From Gaoshiqia sediminis (GTDB lineage Bacteria; Bacteroidota; Bacteroidia; Bacteroidales; Prolixibacteraceae), in contig NZ_JAPAAF010000037.1 of the NCBI RefSeq assembly GCF_025907915.1, positions 1 to 45,295 of the forward strand: a stretch of 45,295 nucleotides of DNA, in the 5' to 3' direction. Positions 1-7,909 of this stretch are shown in pieces (the first letter of the stretch is position 1; each line of letters starts with the position of its first letter). The position numbers and the translations under genes are program-made. The notes beneath the pieces were generated by a model. The model was not told the DNA's origin, searched no databases, and saw only the letters and a list, made by a program, of their open reading frames with translations.

Positions 1-64
1 TGGAACCATAAACAAACCAACTACAAAATCTAAAATCTCCAAAATCCAGAAAAAGAAAGACCGT

Positions 65-99
65 CCCAAATTTTGTTTTGAGACGGCCTCTTTTTTCAT
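65..99 (+). terminator. Rho-independent terminator of an upstream gene
   Basis: Arms CCGTCCCAAA and TTTTGAGACGG pair with one G-U, followed by CCTCTTTTTTC. The gene it ends lies outside the window to the left. Confidence 0.7.
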
Positions 100-185
100 A
101 AAATCCACCTGAAAACCTGATTGAAAGCATGGCCTTTTTGTTTGACTTCCTGTTGGTCTGGCGAAGGAAGAAGAAAAGTTGTTTG

Positions 186-193
186 TATATTTG
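186..193 (+). promoter_or_regulatory. -7 promoter box of tatA
   Basis: TATATTTG is an exact match to the Bacteroidota -7 consensus TAnnTTTG. It lies 17 bases before the tatA ATG, which gives a very short leader. I do not see a clear -33 TTTG at the expected spacing. Confidence 0.45.
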
Positions 194-210
194 CTGAAAA
201 TTAAAATGAA

Positions 211-480
211 ATGGCTCAGACCTTACTATTTATAAGTGGCGGCGAAATTGTGATGGTGATGTTGATCGCCTTGCTCTTTTTCGGATCAAAATCAATTCCC
301 GATATTGCCCGTACCCTTGGAAAGGGTGTCAGGGAGTTTAAAAAGGCCACCAACGAAATTAAACGTGAACTGAACGAAAACACCGGCGAGTTTAAAAAGG
401 ATATCGATAATATCTCTTCTTCGGTGAAAGAAAGCACCCATAAGTTAACGAAGGACATTAACGATGGCCTGTCTGAATAA
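211..480 (+). CDS. tatA: Sec-independent translocase subunit TatA/E
   Basis: Small single-span inner-membrane protein of the twin-arginine translocation pathway, which exports folded proteins. At 89 aa it has the family's usual size. A short N-terminal hydrophobic helix (about residues 11-24, IVMVMLIALLFFG) is followed by the FGSKSIPDIARTLGKG hinge typical of TatA. An amphipathic helix and a charged, Lys/Glu-rich, probably coiled tail come next. No tatC is visible in the window. A twin-arginine substrate (the NIPSNAP protein at 2040) lies 1.6 kb downstream, which may be chance. The start ATG follows a consensus -7 box by 17 bases. Confidence 0.92.
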   Translation: MAQTLLFISGGEIVMVMLIALLFFGSKSIPDIARTLGKGVREFKKATNEIKRELNENTGEFKKDIDNISSSVKESTHKLTKDINDGLSE

Positions 481-513
481 GACCAGGATATCCTCTTTTG
501 ATACAGAAACACG

Positions 514-1167
514 TTGATTAAAGCAAAAAATATAACCAAATCGTTCGGTTCCTTGCAGGTGCTAAAGGGTATCGACCTGGAAATCCCACAGGGAAAACTG
601 TATTCAATTGTCGGCCCCAGCGGCGCCGGGAAAACTACTTTGTTGCAGATTTTGGGTACGCTGAGTCTGCCCGATACAGGTTCGGTACAAATAAAAGACA
701 GACAAGTTTTCTCGTTGAGCGAACGTCAGCTGGCCGCATTCCGGAATCAGGAGATTGGTTTTGTGTTTCAGTTCCACTATCTGCTACCCGAGTTTAACGC
801 GCTGGAGAATGTCTGCATTCCGGCTTTTATTGCTAAAAAATCGAAAAAGGAAGCCGAAGAAAAGGCCAAGGAACTGCTCAGCTTTTTGGGACTGGGGCAC
901 CGGCTTACGCATAAGCCTGCCGAATTGTCGGGTGGCGAACGTCAGCGTGTGGCTGTTGCACGGGCGCTGATCAACGACCCGGCTGTGATTATGGCCGACG
1001 AACCCTCGGGCAACCTCGACACCAAAAACCGCGAAGATTTGCACGACTTGTTTTTTAGGCTGCGCGACCGTTTCAACCAAACGCTGGTGATTGTTACCCA
1101 CGACGAAAACTTTGCCCGCCAGTCCGACAAAATCATCCGCATGAAGGACGGCCGGATTGAAGAATAG
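514..1167 (+). CDS. lolD: LolD-type ABC transporter ATP-binding protein
   Basis: Cytoplasmic ATPase of the MacB/LolD group, which powers lipoprotein release or export with a FtsX-like permease partner. At 217 aa it has the size of a stand-alone nucleotide-binding domain. Visible motifs are Walker [10 protein letters not shown] (about residues 34-42), a Q-loop ([12 protein letters not shown]), signature [15 protein letters not shown], Walker [13 protein letters not shown] and the switch His in IVTHD. The start is TTG at 514; it gives [12 protein letters not shown], the usual N-terminus of the family, and there is no better ATG. The gene lies 33 bases after tatA, so the two may be co-transcribed. 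No permease is adjacent, so LolD versus a MacB-like assignment rests on family resemblance. Confidence 0.85.
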   Translation: MIKAKNITKSFGSLQVLKGIDLEIPQGKLYSIVGPSGAGKTTLLQILGTLSLPDTGSVQIKDRQVFSLSERQLAAFRNQEIGFVFQFHYLLPEFNALENVCIPAFIAKKSKKEAEEKAKELLSFLGLGHRLTHKPAELSGGERQRVAVARALINDPAVIMADEPSGNLDTKNREDLHDLFFRLRDRFNQTLVIVTHDENFARQSDKIIRMKDGRIEE

Positions 1168-1194
1168 TTCGATCGCCTGAAAAATTTAATTCCC

Positions 1195-1959
1195 ATGTTT
1201 ACCCATCGCGAGCTATTTGAACTGCTGGAGGAAAAATCCCAACGGTACAATAGGCCTTCCTTTATCGAAACAGATCCCATTCAGGTACCAAAACAATACT
1301 CGCAAAAGGAAAATATTGAGATTGCCGGGTTCCTGGCCGCCAGCATTGCCTGGGGACAACGACCAACCATCATTAAAAATGCATTTCGCCTCATGCAGCT
1401 GATGGGTAACAATCCGTATGAGTTTCTGCTTCATACCGAAGAAAAGGATTGGGGACAGTTTCAGACGTTTAAACACCGTACCTTCAATGGCACCGACTGT
1501 CTTTTCTTTTTGCGCTCGTTGCAGCATATTTACCGAGACTGCGGCGGACTTGAAACGGTTTTTACCAAAGGCTTTCAAATCGATAACCGTGTTGCCTCGG
1601 CTTTGCAGCATTTCCGGCGGGTGTTTTTTGAAGTCGAGCACGAAGCGCGTTCCCAAAAGCATGTGTCCAACATTGATAAAGGGGCTTCGGCCAAACGGCT
1701 GAATATGTTTCTGAGGTGGATGGTGAGAACGGATAAAGCTGGCGTTGATTTTGGCTTGTGGCGCGGAATTCCTTCATCGGCGCTGATGCTCCCGCTGGAT
1801 GTGCACACGGGTACGCAGGCACGTCAGTTGGGTTTGCTTTCGCGCAGGCAGGACGACTGGAAAACTGTGCTGGAAGTGACCGAAAAGCTCCGTACATTCG
1901 ACCCGAATGACCCAATCAAATACGATTTCGCACTGTTTGGAATGGGAGCTTTTGAGTGA
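1195..1959 (+). CDS. TIGR02757 family protein
   Basis: A 254-aa soluble protein that I recognise as the TIGR02757 family, widespread in Bacteroidota with no settled biochemical role. Visible family features include EIAGFLAASIAWGQRPTIIK near residue 43, a DCLFFLRSLQ block, the ASAKRLNMFLRWMVR stretch and the Asp-rich C-terminal DPNDPIKYDFALFGMGAFE. The RLNMFLRWMVR and DxxTG-like segments recall HhH-type DNA glycosylase folds; this resemblance is an inference. It lies 27 bases after the LolD gene on the same strand, consistent with an operon. Confidence 0.85.
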   Translation: MFTHRELFELLEEKSQRYNRPSFIETDPIQVPKQYSQKENIEIAGFLAASIAWGQRPTIIKNAFRLMQLMGNNPYEFLLHTEEKDWGQFQTFKHRTFNGTDCLFFLRSLQHIYRDCGGLETVFTKGFQIDNRVASALQHFRRVFFEVEHEARSQKHVSNIDKGASAKRLNMFLRWMVRTDKAGVDFGLWRGIPSSALMLPLDVHTGTQARQLGLLSRRQDDWKTVLEVTEKLRTFDPNDPIKYDFALFGMGAFE

Positions 1960-2039
1960 ACCTATAATTTCTTCTGCGATAGCGGACAGGAACAAAGCTT
2001 TTTGTATCTTCAACAGCTAAACCTGATAAATCAATTACT

Positions 2040-2816
2040 ATGAAGCGGAGAAATTTCATCAAAGGAACTGCCCTTCTTACCGGAGCTGCTGTTGCCGGGC
2101 AGGCAGCTGCCAGTGTGCAGCCGGCCATTATTGCAAAGGAAATTTATGAATGGCGTGTGTACCATTTCAAAAATAATGGACAGAAAAACAAAGTGGACCA
2201 GTTTTACCGCGAGGCCTTGATTCCGGCGTTGAATCAAATGGGCGTGAAAGTGGGCGCCTTTGGCGAATACAGCCAAGCCGAGCCGCCAACAGTTTATTTT
2301 TTACTGGTTTATCCGTCGCTCACCGACTATCACCGGGTTAAAAAAGCCATTTGGCAAGATAAATCGTTTCTGCAAAAGGCCAGCTCTTATTTTGGTGAAT
2401 CGGCTGAAAACGGCGCTTATACCCGGTTTGAGACCTATCTGCTCGAAGCCTTCGATGCTATTCCGAAATTTCGGCAACCCGGCCAGTCGCGTGGCGTTTT
2501 CGAGTTGCGCACCTACGAAAGCAGCAACGAGGAGGCAGCACAGCGCAAGGTCGCCATGTTTAACCGCGAAGAACTGACACTGTTCGACAACGTTGGGCTT
2601 CATCCGGTTTTCTTTGGAGAAATCCTTGCCGGTCCGCAAATGCCAGCGCTCATGTACATGCTCTGGTTTAATGATTTGGCCGAGCGCGATCAGAATTGGA
2701 AAAGATTTACCAGCAGTCCCGAATGGGAAGAGATGAAAGTCAGGCCCGAATACGCCAACACGGTGAGTGTGGTCAATAAAATATTCCTCGTTCCGCTTGA
2801 CTATTCACAGCTGTAA
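2040..2816 (+). CDS. Tat-exported NIPSNAP family protein
   Basis: A 258-aa protein with a twin-arginine signal: MKRRNFIKG followed by a hydrophobic Ala/Gly stretch ending near ASVQPA (about residue 27). The mature part has two NIPSNAP-type ferredoxin-like repeats. The first begins YEWRVYHFKNNGQKNK and the second GVFELRTYESSNEEAAQRK (about residue 155). NIPSNAP proteins are dimeric alpha/beta barrels of unclear enzymology. In Bacteroidota, versions with Tat signals are common and are exported to the periplasm. A terminator follows at 2873. No operon partner is evident. The proximity of tatA is suggestive at most. Confidence 0.88.
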   Translation: MKRRNFIKGTALLTGAAVAGQAAASVQPAIIAKEIYEWRVYHFKNNGQKNKVDQFYREALIPALNQMGVKVGAFGEYSQAEPPTVYFLLVYPSLTDYHRVKKAIWQDKSFLQKASSYFGESAENGAYTRFETYLLEAFDAIPKFRQPGQSRGVFELRTYESSNEEAAQRKVAMFNREELTLFDNVGLHPVFFGEILAGPQMPALMYMLWFNDLAERDQNWKRFTSSPEWEEMKVRPEYANTVSVVNKIFLVPLDYSQL

Positions 2817-2872
2817 GTGCAGCGAATAATCATCCGGTACATGAAAACCAGCAACGTGTATCGTTTTTAATA

Positions 2873-2908
2873 GGAGGGAAACGGAAACAGGCCGCTCCCT
2901 TCTTTTTT
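2873..2908 (+). terminator. Terminator after the NIPSNAP gene
   Basis: GGAGGGA pairs with TCCCTTC (one G-U) around a 16-base loop, followed immediately by TTTTTT. Confidence 0.55.
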
Positions 2909-3102
2909 GTTTCCAGTCAAGCTGTATTTGACGGGTATGCTGAATTTTAACCGACTGATTGTCTGTTGGGTGTCTTTTTAATGTATTCAAAATGAATGAA
3001 ATAACTTGATGGTGGAGATTTAAAATAATAACCCATAAAGCGTTTTTATCGTATCTGATATCGTTGCTGAATTCGAGCCTGAACTTTTTAAACACAGCTG
3101 CG

Positions 3103-3555
3103 ATGAATGAAAAGTTCATAAAAAAACTAACAGAGATTGTTGAAAAGAACCTGGCAAATGAGAACCTCAATGTGTCCGATCTCGCACGGGAAATGGATAT
3201 GAGTCATTCCAACTTGCATCGCAAGCTGAAGTCAAGCCTAAACAAAACGAGCAGTCAGTTTATCCGCGAAGTTCGGCTAAATAAAGCCAAGGAATTGTTG
3301 ATGACTGACGACTGTACCGTTTCCGAAATATCGTATCGTGTAGGATTCGGTAGTCCAAGCTACTTCAATAAATGTTTTCACGAACATTTTGGATATGCGC
3401 CGGGCAAATTTAAAAGCCTATCCGAAAATGAATCAACGGGCAGCTTCCGTTCAAACAAATTTTGGGGACGAAATAGTACACTAATAATATGGGCACTCAT
3501 TTTTGCCGTTCTCACCATCCTCGCTGCCGGGATTTATTTTCTGATTGGTGTTTGA
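3103..3555 (+). CDS. AraC-type HTH protein with C-terminal membrane anchor
   Basis: A protein of about 150 aa with an AraC/XylS double helix-turn-helix domain (LNVSDLAREMDMSHSNLHRKL, then CTVSEISYRVGFGSPSYFNKCF...GYAPGKF). A basic linker and one strong transmembrane helix at the very C-terminus (IIWALIFAVLTILAAGIYFLIGV) follow. The DNA-binding part resembles the output domain of Bacteroidota hybrid two-component systems, but no sensor is present. The ATG at 3103 is preferred to the upstream TTG at 3064 because the family homology begins there. The tail-anchor topology is unusual. It could be a membrane-bound regulator or a gene whose periplasmic sensor was lost. The ligand and targets are unknown. 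Confidence 0.75.
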   Translation: MNEKFIKKLTEIVEKNLANENLNVSDLAREMDMSHSNLHRKLKSSLNKTSSQFIREVRLNKAKELLMTDDCTVSEISYRVGFGSPSYFNKCFHEHFGYAPGKFKSLSENESTGSFRSNKFWGRNSTLIIWALIFAVLTILAAGIYFLIGV

Positions 3556-3850
3556 TTTCCTCTGTATCAACTCATCAGGACTTTTCCCCTGCTATTCCTT
3601 GACCAGCTACCTGGCCGTTTCCTGAAAAATGTGATAGCGAAATTCATTCCTTTTAAAAAAGACCTCAGAAGGTGGGATATATTTTCAATTATTGGTCTGT
3701 TTTTACACTGATCGTGTTAATCTGTACTAAGTCATCCCATTTCATGCTTTGTAACTTTACCGTGCAAAAAACGGCGATTTGTTTGATTGTCGTTGATCTA
3801 TGTTTGATTGAATTATATTTTAAACTCGTGTTTGGAAAACTAAAAATTTC
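3556..3850. other. Gap with no recognisable gene
   Basis: I see no supported gene in these 295 bases. A 62-codon open frame here is Cys/Ile/Leu-rich, has no family resemblance and overlaps the next gene's start. TAACTTTA near 3751 resembles a -7 box but lies 100 bases from the next start. Confidence 0.4.
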
Positions 3851-4603
3851 ATGGCCATGAAAAGAACAATGATTTCCATGTTGTGCATTTTACTCTCCTT
3901 ATTCGCCTTCGGGCAGGTGAACCCTCGAATAATGGTGGGGGAGATTGAGGTAACTCCCCCGAAATTCGCAGGAACCGAGAAGTTGGTTGAACGAATGCAG
4001 ATGCAGAATTTCAGCACAATCGAAAATTATCTGATTTCGCAGATTGAGTATCGTCGAAATACCAGAAAATGGTATGATGAAGGAACCGAAGTGGTCCGAT
4101 TTATTGTAACGGCTGATGGCAAGGTTACCGACTTTGAGATCATCAACAGTGTGTCGCCGGACATTGACGAGGAAGTGATCCATGTGCTTGAAAGTACAGA
4201 AGGACTTTGGCTGCCGGGATTCAATAACGGTTTACCGGTAGATATGGAAAAAGAAGTTTCGGTCAGTTTTTGTGCCAATCCCAAGAGTGCGTTGGAGAAC
4301 AGTACCTATTTTTTGGAACAGGCCAGGCATTATTTTTCCAAAGCCAACCAGAAATTGTACGATAAACACCAGAACCGTCGTGCTCTGCGTAATTACGACC
4401 GTGCTATTTGCTATATGCCAAATGATAAATGCTTATTGGCAACCAGAGGCATGTGTCGCTACAGCGTAGGGGATAAAGATGGTGCTTGCCGGGATTGGAA
4501 CCGTCTGAAATCGCTTGGTGGAACAGACAGCGATTATTACCTGAACAATTTTTGTGAAATGGAAGGCTATGCACAACTGCTGAGTTTGCTGAAAGAAGAA
4601 TAA
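3851..4603 (+). CDS. TonB-C-terminal-domain protein with TPR-like tail
   Basis: A 250-aa secreted protein. It has an N-terminal signal peptide (MKRTMISMLCILLSLFAFGQ) that would be cut after FGQ, so the mature part is periplasmic. The middle (about residues 55-145) fits the TonB C-terminal fold: YLISQIEYRRNTRKWYDEGTEVVRFIVTADGKVTDFEIINSVSPDIDEEVIHVL. The remainder is a TPR-like helical part (FLEQARHYFSKANQKLY, NYDRAICYMPNDKCLLATRG, GDKDGACRDWNRLKSLG). Bacteroidota often fuse this domain to sensor or scaffold parts without a membrane TonB helix, so an energy-transducing role is not implied. Two starts are possible, 3851 and 3857; the latter gives the cleaner signal peptide. Confidence 0.75.
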   Translation: MAMKRTMISMLCILLSLFAFGQVNPRIMVGEIEVTPPKFAGTEKLVERMQMQNFSTIENYLISQIEYRRNTRKWYDEGTEVVRFIVTADGKVTDFEIINSVSPDIDEEVIHVLESTEGLWLPGFNNGLPVDMEKEVSVSFCANPKSALENSTYFLEQARHYFSKANQKLYDKHQNRRALRNYDRAICYMPNDKCLLATRGMCRYSVGDKDGACRDWNRLKSLGGTDSDYYLNNFCEMEGYAQLLSLLKEE

Positions 4604-4625
4604 ACGGAGATGTGCTTTTGGTTAA

Positions 4626-4670
4626 AAAAGAAAAAGAGGAAAACTTTTGTAAAGTATTCCTCTTTTTGTG
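4626..4670 (+). terminator. Terminator after the TonB-domain gene
   Basis: AAAGAGGAA pairs with TTCCTCTTT, followed by TTG. It lies within 70 bases of the stop codon. The stem is A/T-rich with a loop of about 17 bases. Confidence 0.6.
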
Positions 4671-4838
4671 GGTGGGGGTAATCGTTAAAACGATTGGGAT
4701 AATATTATGGCTAAATGTTTTCAGATCAGACGCATGCTGTTTTTTTTTCTCTCTCCATTTTCTTTAAAAGTTGTTGTAATCGTTGATAATGTTCTGATTG
4801 AATCAATTTTACAGACAGACTAAATAAGTTGTCTATGA
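4671..4838. other. Intergenic DNA with a short decayed minus-strand frame
   Basis: Between the terminator and the IS66 end. On the minus strand a 38-codon open stretch reads DNLFSLSVKLIQSEHYQRL and continues, Lys/Glu-rich, to a TGA near 4726. It looks like the C-terminus of a helical protein cut off by the IS66 insertion. I do not recognise it. Confidence 0.3.
4831..4838. repeat. IS66 target-site duplication, left copy
   Basis: GTCTATGA immediately outside the left terminal repeat matches GTCTATAA at 10949-10956 in 7 of 8 bases. IS66 elements normally duplicate 8 bp. Confidence 0.7.
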
Positions 4839-4928
4839 GTAAGCATTCGCCCAACCACGTCTTGTTTTTAAAGACAGAGCAGTTCTCTTTCAAAGTTTCT
4901 CTAAAATGTTCGGAGAACTTTGAGAGAT

Positions 4929-5480
4929 TTAAGAGTTCTCCGGAATCTGGGATTTAAAATTGTGCGGCAGTAGTTTAGCCAGGTCTTTGGTGTAATCGTT
5001 GTCGTAGAGGTGAACATTTTCCAGGAAGAAGACCATCCAGTCGCGGAAGTTTACCCCGGCGGCTTTGCAACAGCCCATCATAGAATAGATAACAGCCGCA
5101 TTTTCCGCAGCGCTGTCGTTGCCACAGAACAGCCAGTTCTTGCGTCCCAAAGCAATGGGGCGAATGGCATTTTCGGTCAGGTTGTTGTCCATCTTCAATT
5201 TACCGTCCAGGTGATAACGGGTTAGTTTGTGATAAATTCCGTAGGTGTAGCTGATGGCTTTACCAATCCTCCCTTTAGGCAAGACCTTGGAATGTTCGCG
5301 GACCATCCATTTTTCGAAAGCTACCATAATCGGATAGGCCAACCTGGAACGCAGCTCTGCCCGCTGCTCATCGGTCAGGTTTTCTTGGTCAGCTTGCCGT
5401 TCCACATCGTAAAGCAGGCCGATTTGCTCCAGTGCATACGATGCCCGGGCTTGGTCTTCTTTTAAAGCTTCGTCAAATTT
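4929..5480 (-). pseudogene. tnpC: IS66 transposase TnpC, C-terminal fragment
   Basis: The C-terminal third of the IS66 DDE transposase, separated from its N-terminal part by the recombinase element. Reading on the minus strand from the junction gives KFDEALKEDQARASYAL, the direct continuation of GCWAHARR in the other fragment. The catalytic Glu lies in DNNLTENAIRP, followed by the family's GRKNWLFCGNDSAAENAAVIYS block and the IS66 C-terminal domain. An in-frame ATG inside the fragment opens 158 codons, but this is not an independent gene. Confidence 0.9.
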
Positions 5481-5487
5481 ACGGCGT
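5481..5487. other. RIT/IS66 junction core, left (att-like)
   Basis: ACGGCGT occurs here and at 9014-9020. Joining the outer flanks through one copy restores an uninterrupted IS66 tnpC reading frame (HARRKFDEA), so this is the duplicated crossover sequence. Confidence 0.85.
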
Positions 5488-5514
5488 TTATCAAAAGCTT
5501 CTGATAAACGCCGT
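5481..5514. repeat. 34-base palindrome with inverted crossover cores at the RIT left end
   Basis: 13-base arms (ACGGCGTTTATCA and its exact complement) surround AAAGCTTC. The outer seven bases ACGGCGT are the junction with IS66 and recur as a direct repeat at 9014-9020. The inner inverted copy ACGCCGT opens the element's long terminal repeat. This extra 27-base segment occurs only at the left end. Confidence 0.85.
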
Positions 5515-5540
5515 TATCAATACTTGTAGGTAATCAAAAG
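5508..5540 (+). repeat. RIT terminal inverted repeat, left
   Basis: 33 bases beginning ACGCCGTTATCAATAC and ending GGTAATCAAAAG. It is the exact reverse complement of 8988-9020. Confidence 0.92.
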
Positions 5541-5661
5541 TCTTTACATTATATCCACTATAACTATCTGACATTCAGCATTGACTTTTGATAGTAATCT
5601 GCTGATAATATTTGATGTAAATTGATTATAGCTGTAATGTCACAGCCATAATATTTACATT

Positions 5662-6897
5662 ATGAACCATACATTTATTGAGGAACTAGTCCAAGACTGT
5701 TTGAACACACTCAGCCAGTTGGATTTTAAAGCGAGCGTAATTAAACGCCACCGACGACATCTCTTTCAATTGAAGGATTACATGAGGTCGAAAGGGCAAG
5801 ACTTGTACGATGAGAGTGTCGGTGAAAAATATCAGCTGGAAATGCTAACGGAAGGGAACATCAAAGATTACAGGCTGAAAGAGATCGGGCATTCTTTAAA
5901 CCTTCTAAATGACATGCTCAACCATGTTCCGGTACGAAGAAAGCGAATCCGTCTTAAAACTTTTCCTTTATCAGGCGCGTTCGGGAAACATGCGCAGACC
6001 TTTTTGGAACAATTTGAGGTTGACAGCCGCCCGACGGGAAAAACGATGCGTATGTATATTACGGCACTAAGCCATTTTACAGTTCGTATGCGGCAGGACC
6101 ATATCTGCTTGAAGAATCTGGATAGCGTCGCCATCAGTCGGTTTGTTGCTTCACTGCAGAACACCCAACTGCGCGTTTGTGTTCCGGTGCGTCGTTTCCT
6201 TCATTATCTCTTTGAAATGCACCTGACAGAAACGGATTTAAGCAGCCCTCTGTATTACATCAAAGGCTATCGCGCAGAAAAGCTGCCTTCTCTATACAAT
6301 ATCGAAGAAATCCGGAAGATGGATGCATCGATTGAGAAGACGAGCAGAATAGGAAAACGTGATTATGCCATATTCCTGCTCGCGTCCCGGTTGGGGCTGA
6401 GAGCAAGTGACATTTGTCTGTTACAGTTCCGCAATTTGGATTGGGACCGGAATATTATCAATCTCGTGCAATGGAAAACGAAGAAAGAAATCGAACTACC
6501 GCTTTTAGCTGTCATTGGAGAAGCCATTATCGATTATATTCAGAACGGGCGTCCCAAATCTGACAGTAAAACGATTTTCCTTACTGCCAATGCACCATAT
6601 ACACCCATATCCGTTCCCGGTTTGTCCGGTATAGTATCCGGTATCATTTATAAAGCTGGGATCGAGACTAAAGACAGGCATCACGGGGCGCATTGTCTCC
6701 GTCATAGCCTGGCAACCCAGCTCCTGAAACAAGGCACTACGTTACCTGTAATCTCAGAAACATTAGGCCACCGTAACAGTCAGACGACCATGATTTATTT
6801 GGGGGTTGATGTAAACGGACTCTTGCGTTGTTCACTTTACGTTCCGCCCGTTCCCGACAGTTTTTACATGCAGAAAGGAGGTTGGTTTTATGAATAA
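5662..6897 (+). CDS. Tyrosine recombinase, first of RIT trio
   Basis: A 411-aa site-specific recombinase of the phage-integrase fold, acting on the ends of the surrounding element. The N-terminal core-binding region (about residues 110-210) is followed by the catalytic domain: the first Arg in LGLRASDICLLQF, a Lys in the WKTKKEIELPL turn, the HxxR box HCLRHSLATQLL, then LGHRNSQTTMIYLGVD with the second His and the nucleophilic Tyr. All active residues are present. The extra 100-residue N-terminal region makes it longer than XerC/D. It overlaps the next gene by 8 bases (ATGAATAA). The 5' non-coding stretch of about 120 bases holds the element's left end and probably its promoter. Confidence 0.92.
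   Translation: MNHTFIEELVQDCLNTLSQLDFKASVIKRHRRHLFQLKDYMRSKGQDLYDESVGEKYQLEMLTEGNIKDYRLKEIGHSLNLLNDMLNHVPVRRKRIRLKTFPLSGAFGKHAQTFLEQFEVDSRPTGKTMRMYITALSHFTVRMRQDHICLKNLDSVAISRFVASLQNTQLRVCVPVRRFLHYLFEMHLTETDLSSPLYYIKGYRAEKLPSLYNIEEIRKMDASIEKTSRIGKRDYAIFLLASRLGLRASDICLLQFRNLDWDRNIINLVQWKTKKEIELPLLAVIGEAIIDYIQNGRPKSDSKTIFLTANAPYTPISVPGLSGIVSGIIYKAGIETKDRHHGAHCLRHSLATQLLKQGTTLPVISETLGHRNSQTTMIYLGVDVNGLLRCSLYVPPVPDSFYMQKGGWFYE
6876..6889 (+). promoter_or_regulatory. Strong Shine-Dalgarno for the second recombinase
   Basis: AAAGGAGG lies inside the end of the first recombinase gene, close before the ATG at 6890. A full AGGAGG is uncommon in Bacteroidota genes, and here it allows translation from the overlapping start. 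Confidence 0.5.
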
Positions 6898-7909
6898 GAT
6901 ATTTGAATACACCAGCATTTTTGCTCCTTTCATTAATGACTTTATACACGGGAAAGAACTACAAGGCTATAAGGCAACACAACTTAAGTGGATGTTGCTG
7001 GAATTTGATAAATTCTTCACGCAAACTTTTAAGAAGGACCTTTTTATCAGCTCCGGGGATGTAAAGAACTGGGTGGGCACCAGAACCTGCGACAAGCCAA
7101 ACACCCTTTATCAGAAGTATTGTGCCATGGCAGACTTCTGCCGTTATATGTGCCTGTTGGGCTACGAATGCTATATTCCCAGACGGCCAAGAAAATGCTT
7201 TGCCAATTATACTCCCACTATCTTTACGCATGATCAGATGAGGACTATCTTCAATGTTTGTGATAACCTGGCCATGAAGGAGCATCATGCTAAAAGCATC
7301 ATGATTATTATGCCTGCGCTGATACGGGTGCTTTACAGTACCGGAATAAGAATCAGCGAGGCTCTTTCCATATTGAATAAGGATGTCGATTTTGATCGGA
7401 AAGTCATCGTACTGAATAATACCAAGAACCGTTGTCAAAGATTGGCTCCTGTCAATGAAACATTGGAACAGGTTCTCAGGCAATACATCAGTTACCGGAA
7501 CAGGATACCCACACCAGGTGTCGCAAATCCGGACTCCCATTTGTTTGTTTCCGCTACCGGAAGACCTTGTTCCCGCCGGACTGTTTTGACCTATTTCCAT
7601 CGTATTATAGAAGAATGCGAAATCCCAAGGCGTTGTGACCAACGGGGGCCTATGGTTCACGAAATCCGTCACAGCACAGCCGTACACTCTCTCATCAAAC
7701 TGACAAGGGATGGAGTGGATCTTTATTGTTCTCTCCCTTTATTGGCAACATTTATGGGGCACAGGAAAGTGCTGGATACGGAGACCTATGTCAGACTGAC
7801 ACAGGAAATGTACCCGGAAGTTCTGAAAATGAACGCCGAAGTTACAGATCAGGTCTATTCATTTATCATCTCTAAACTCAAACAGGATTATGAAAACAGG
7901 TGTGACTGA
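6890..7909 (+). CDS. Tyrosine recombinase, second of RIT trio
   Basis: A 339-aa tyrosine recombinase. The N-terminal SAM-like domain covers about residues 15-110. Catalytic motifs are the first Arg in STGIRISEALSIL, the HxxR box HEIRHSTAVHSLI, MGHRKVLDTETYVRLTQ with His and the probable nucleophile Tyr, and a beta-hairpin with Lys near NNTKNRCQRLAPV. All appear intact. It overlaps the first recombinase by 8 bases and the third by 20, so the three are translationally linked. The longer insert between the HxxR and GHR motifs (residues VDLYCSLPLLATF) is typical of the middle RIT protein as I recall it. Confidence 0.9.
   Translation: MNKIFEYTSIFAPFINDFIHGKELQGYKATQLKWMLLEFDKFFTQTFKKDLFISSGDVKNWVGTRTCDKPNTLYQKYCAMADFCRYMCLLGYECYIPRRPRKCFANYTPTIFTHDQMRTIFNVCDNLAMKEHHAKSIMIIMPALIRVLYSTGIRISEALSILNKDVDFDRKVIVLNNTKNRCQRLAPVNETLEQVLRQYISYRNRIPTPGVANPDSHLFVSATGRPCSRRTVLTYFHRIIEECEIPRRCDQRGPMVHEIRHSTAVHSLIKLTRDGVDLYCSLPLLATFMGHRKVLDTETYVRLTQEMYPEVLKMNAEVTDQVYSFIISKLKQDYENRCD

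Noticed and set aside
211-2816. A functional TatA-substrate operon linking tatA with the NIPSNAP gene
   Set aside because: Two unrelated genes lie between them and no tatC is present; the proximity is most likely chance.
3672-3860. 62-codon open frame upstream of the TonB-domain gene
   Set aside because: No plausible start context or family match, and it overlaps the next gene's start.
4394-4603. TonB-type energy transducer role for the protein at 3851
   Set aside because: It has a cleavable signal peptide and no N-terminal membrane helix with a Pro-rich spanner, so energy coupling is not supported.
5481-5514. Rho-independent terminator reading of the RIT left palindrome
   Set aside because: No T-run follows on either strand, and the arms coincide with the crossover cores.
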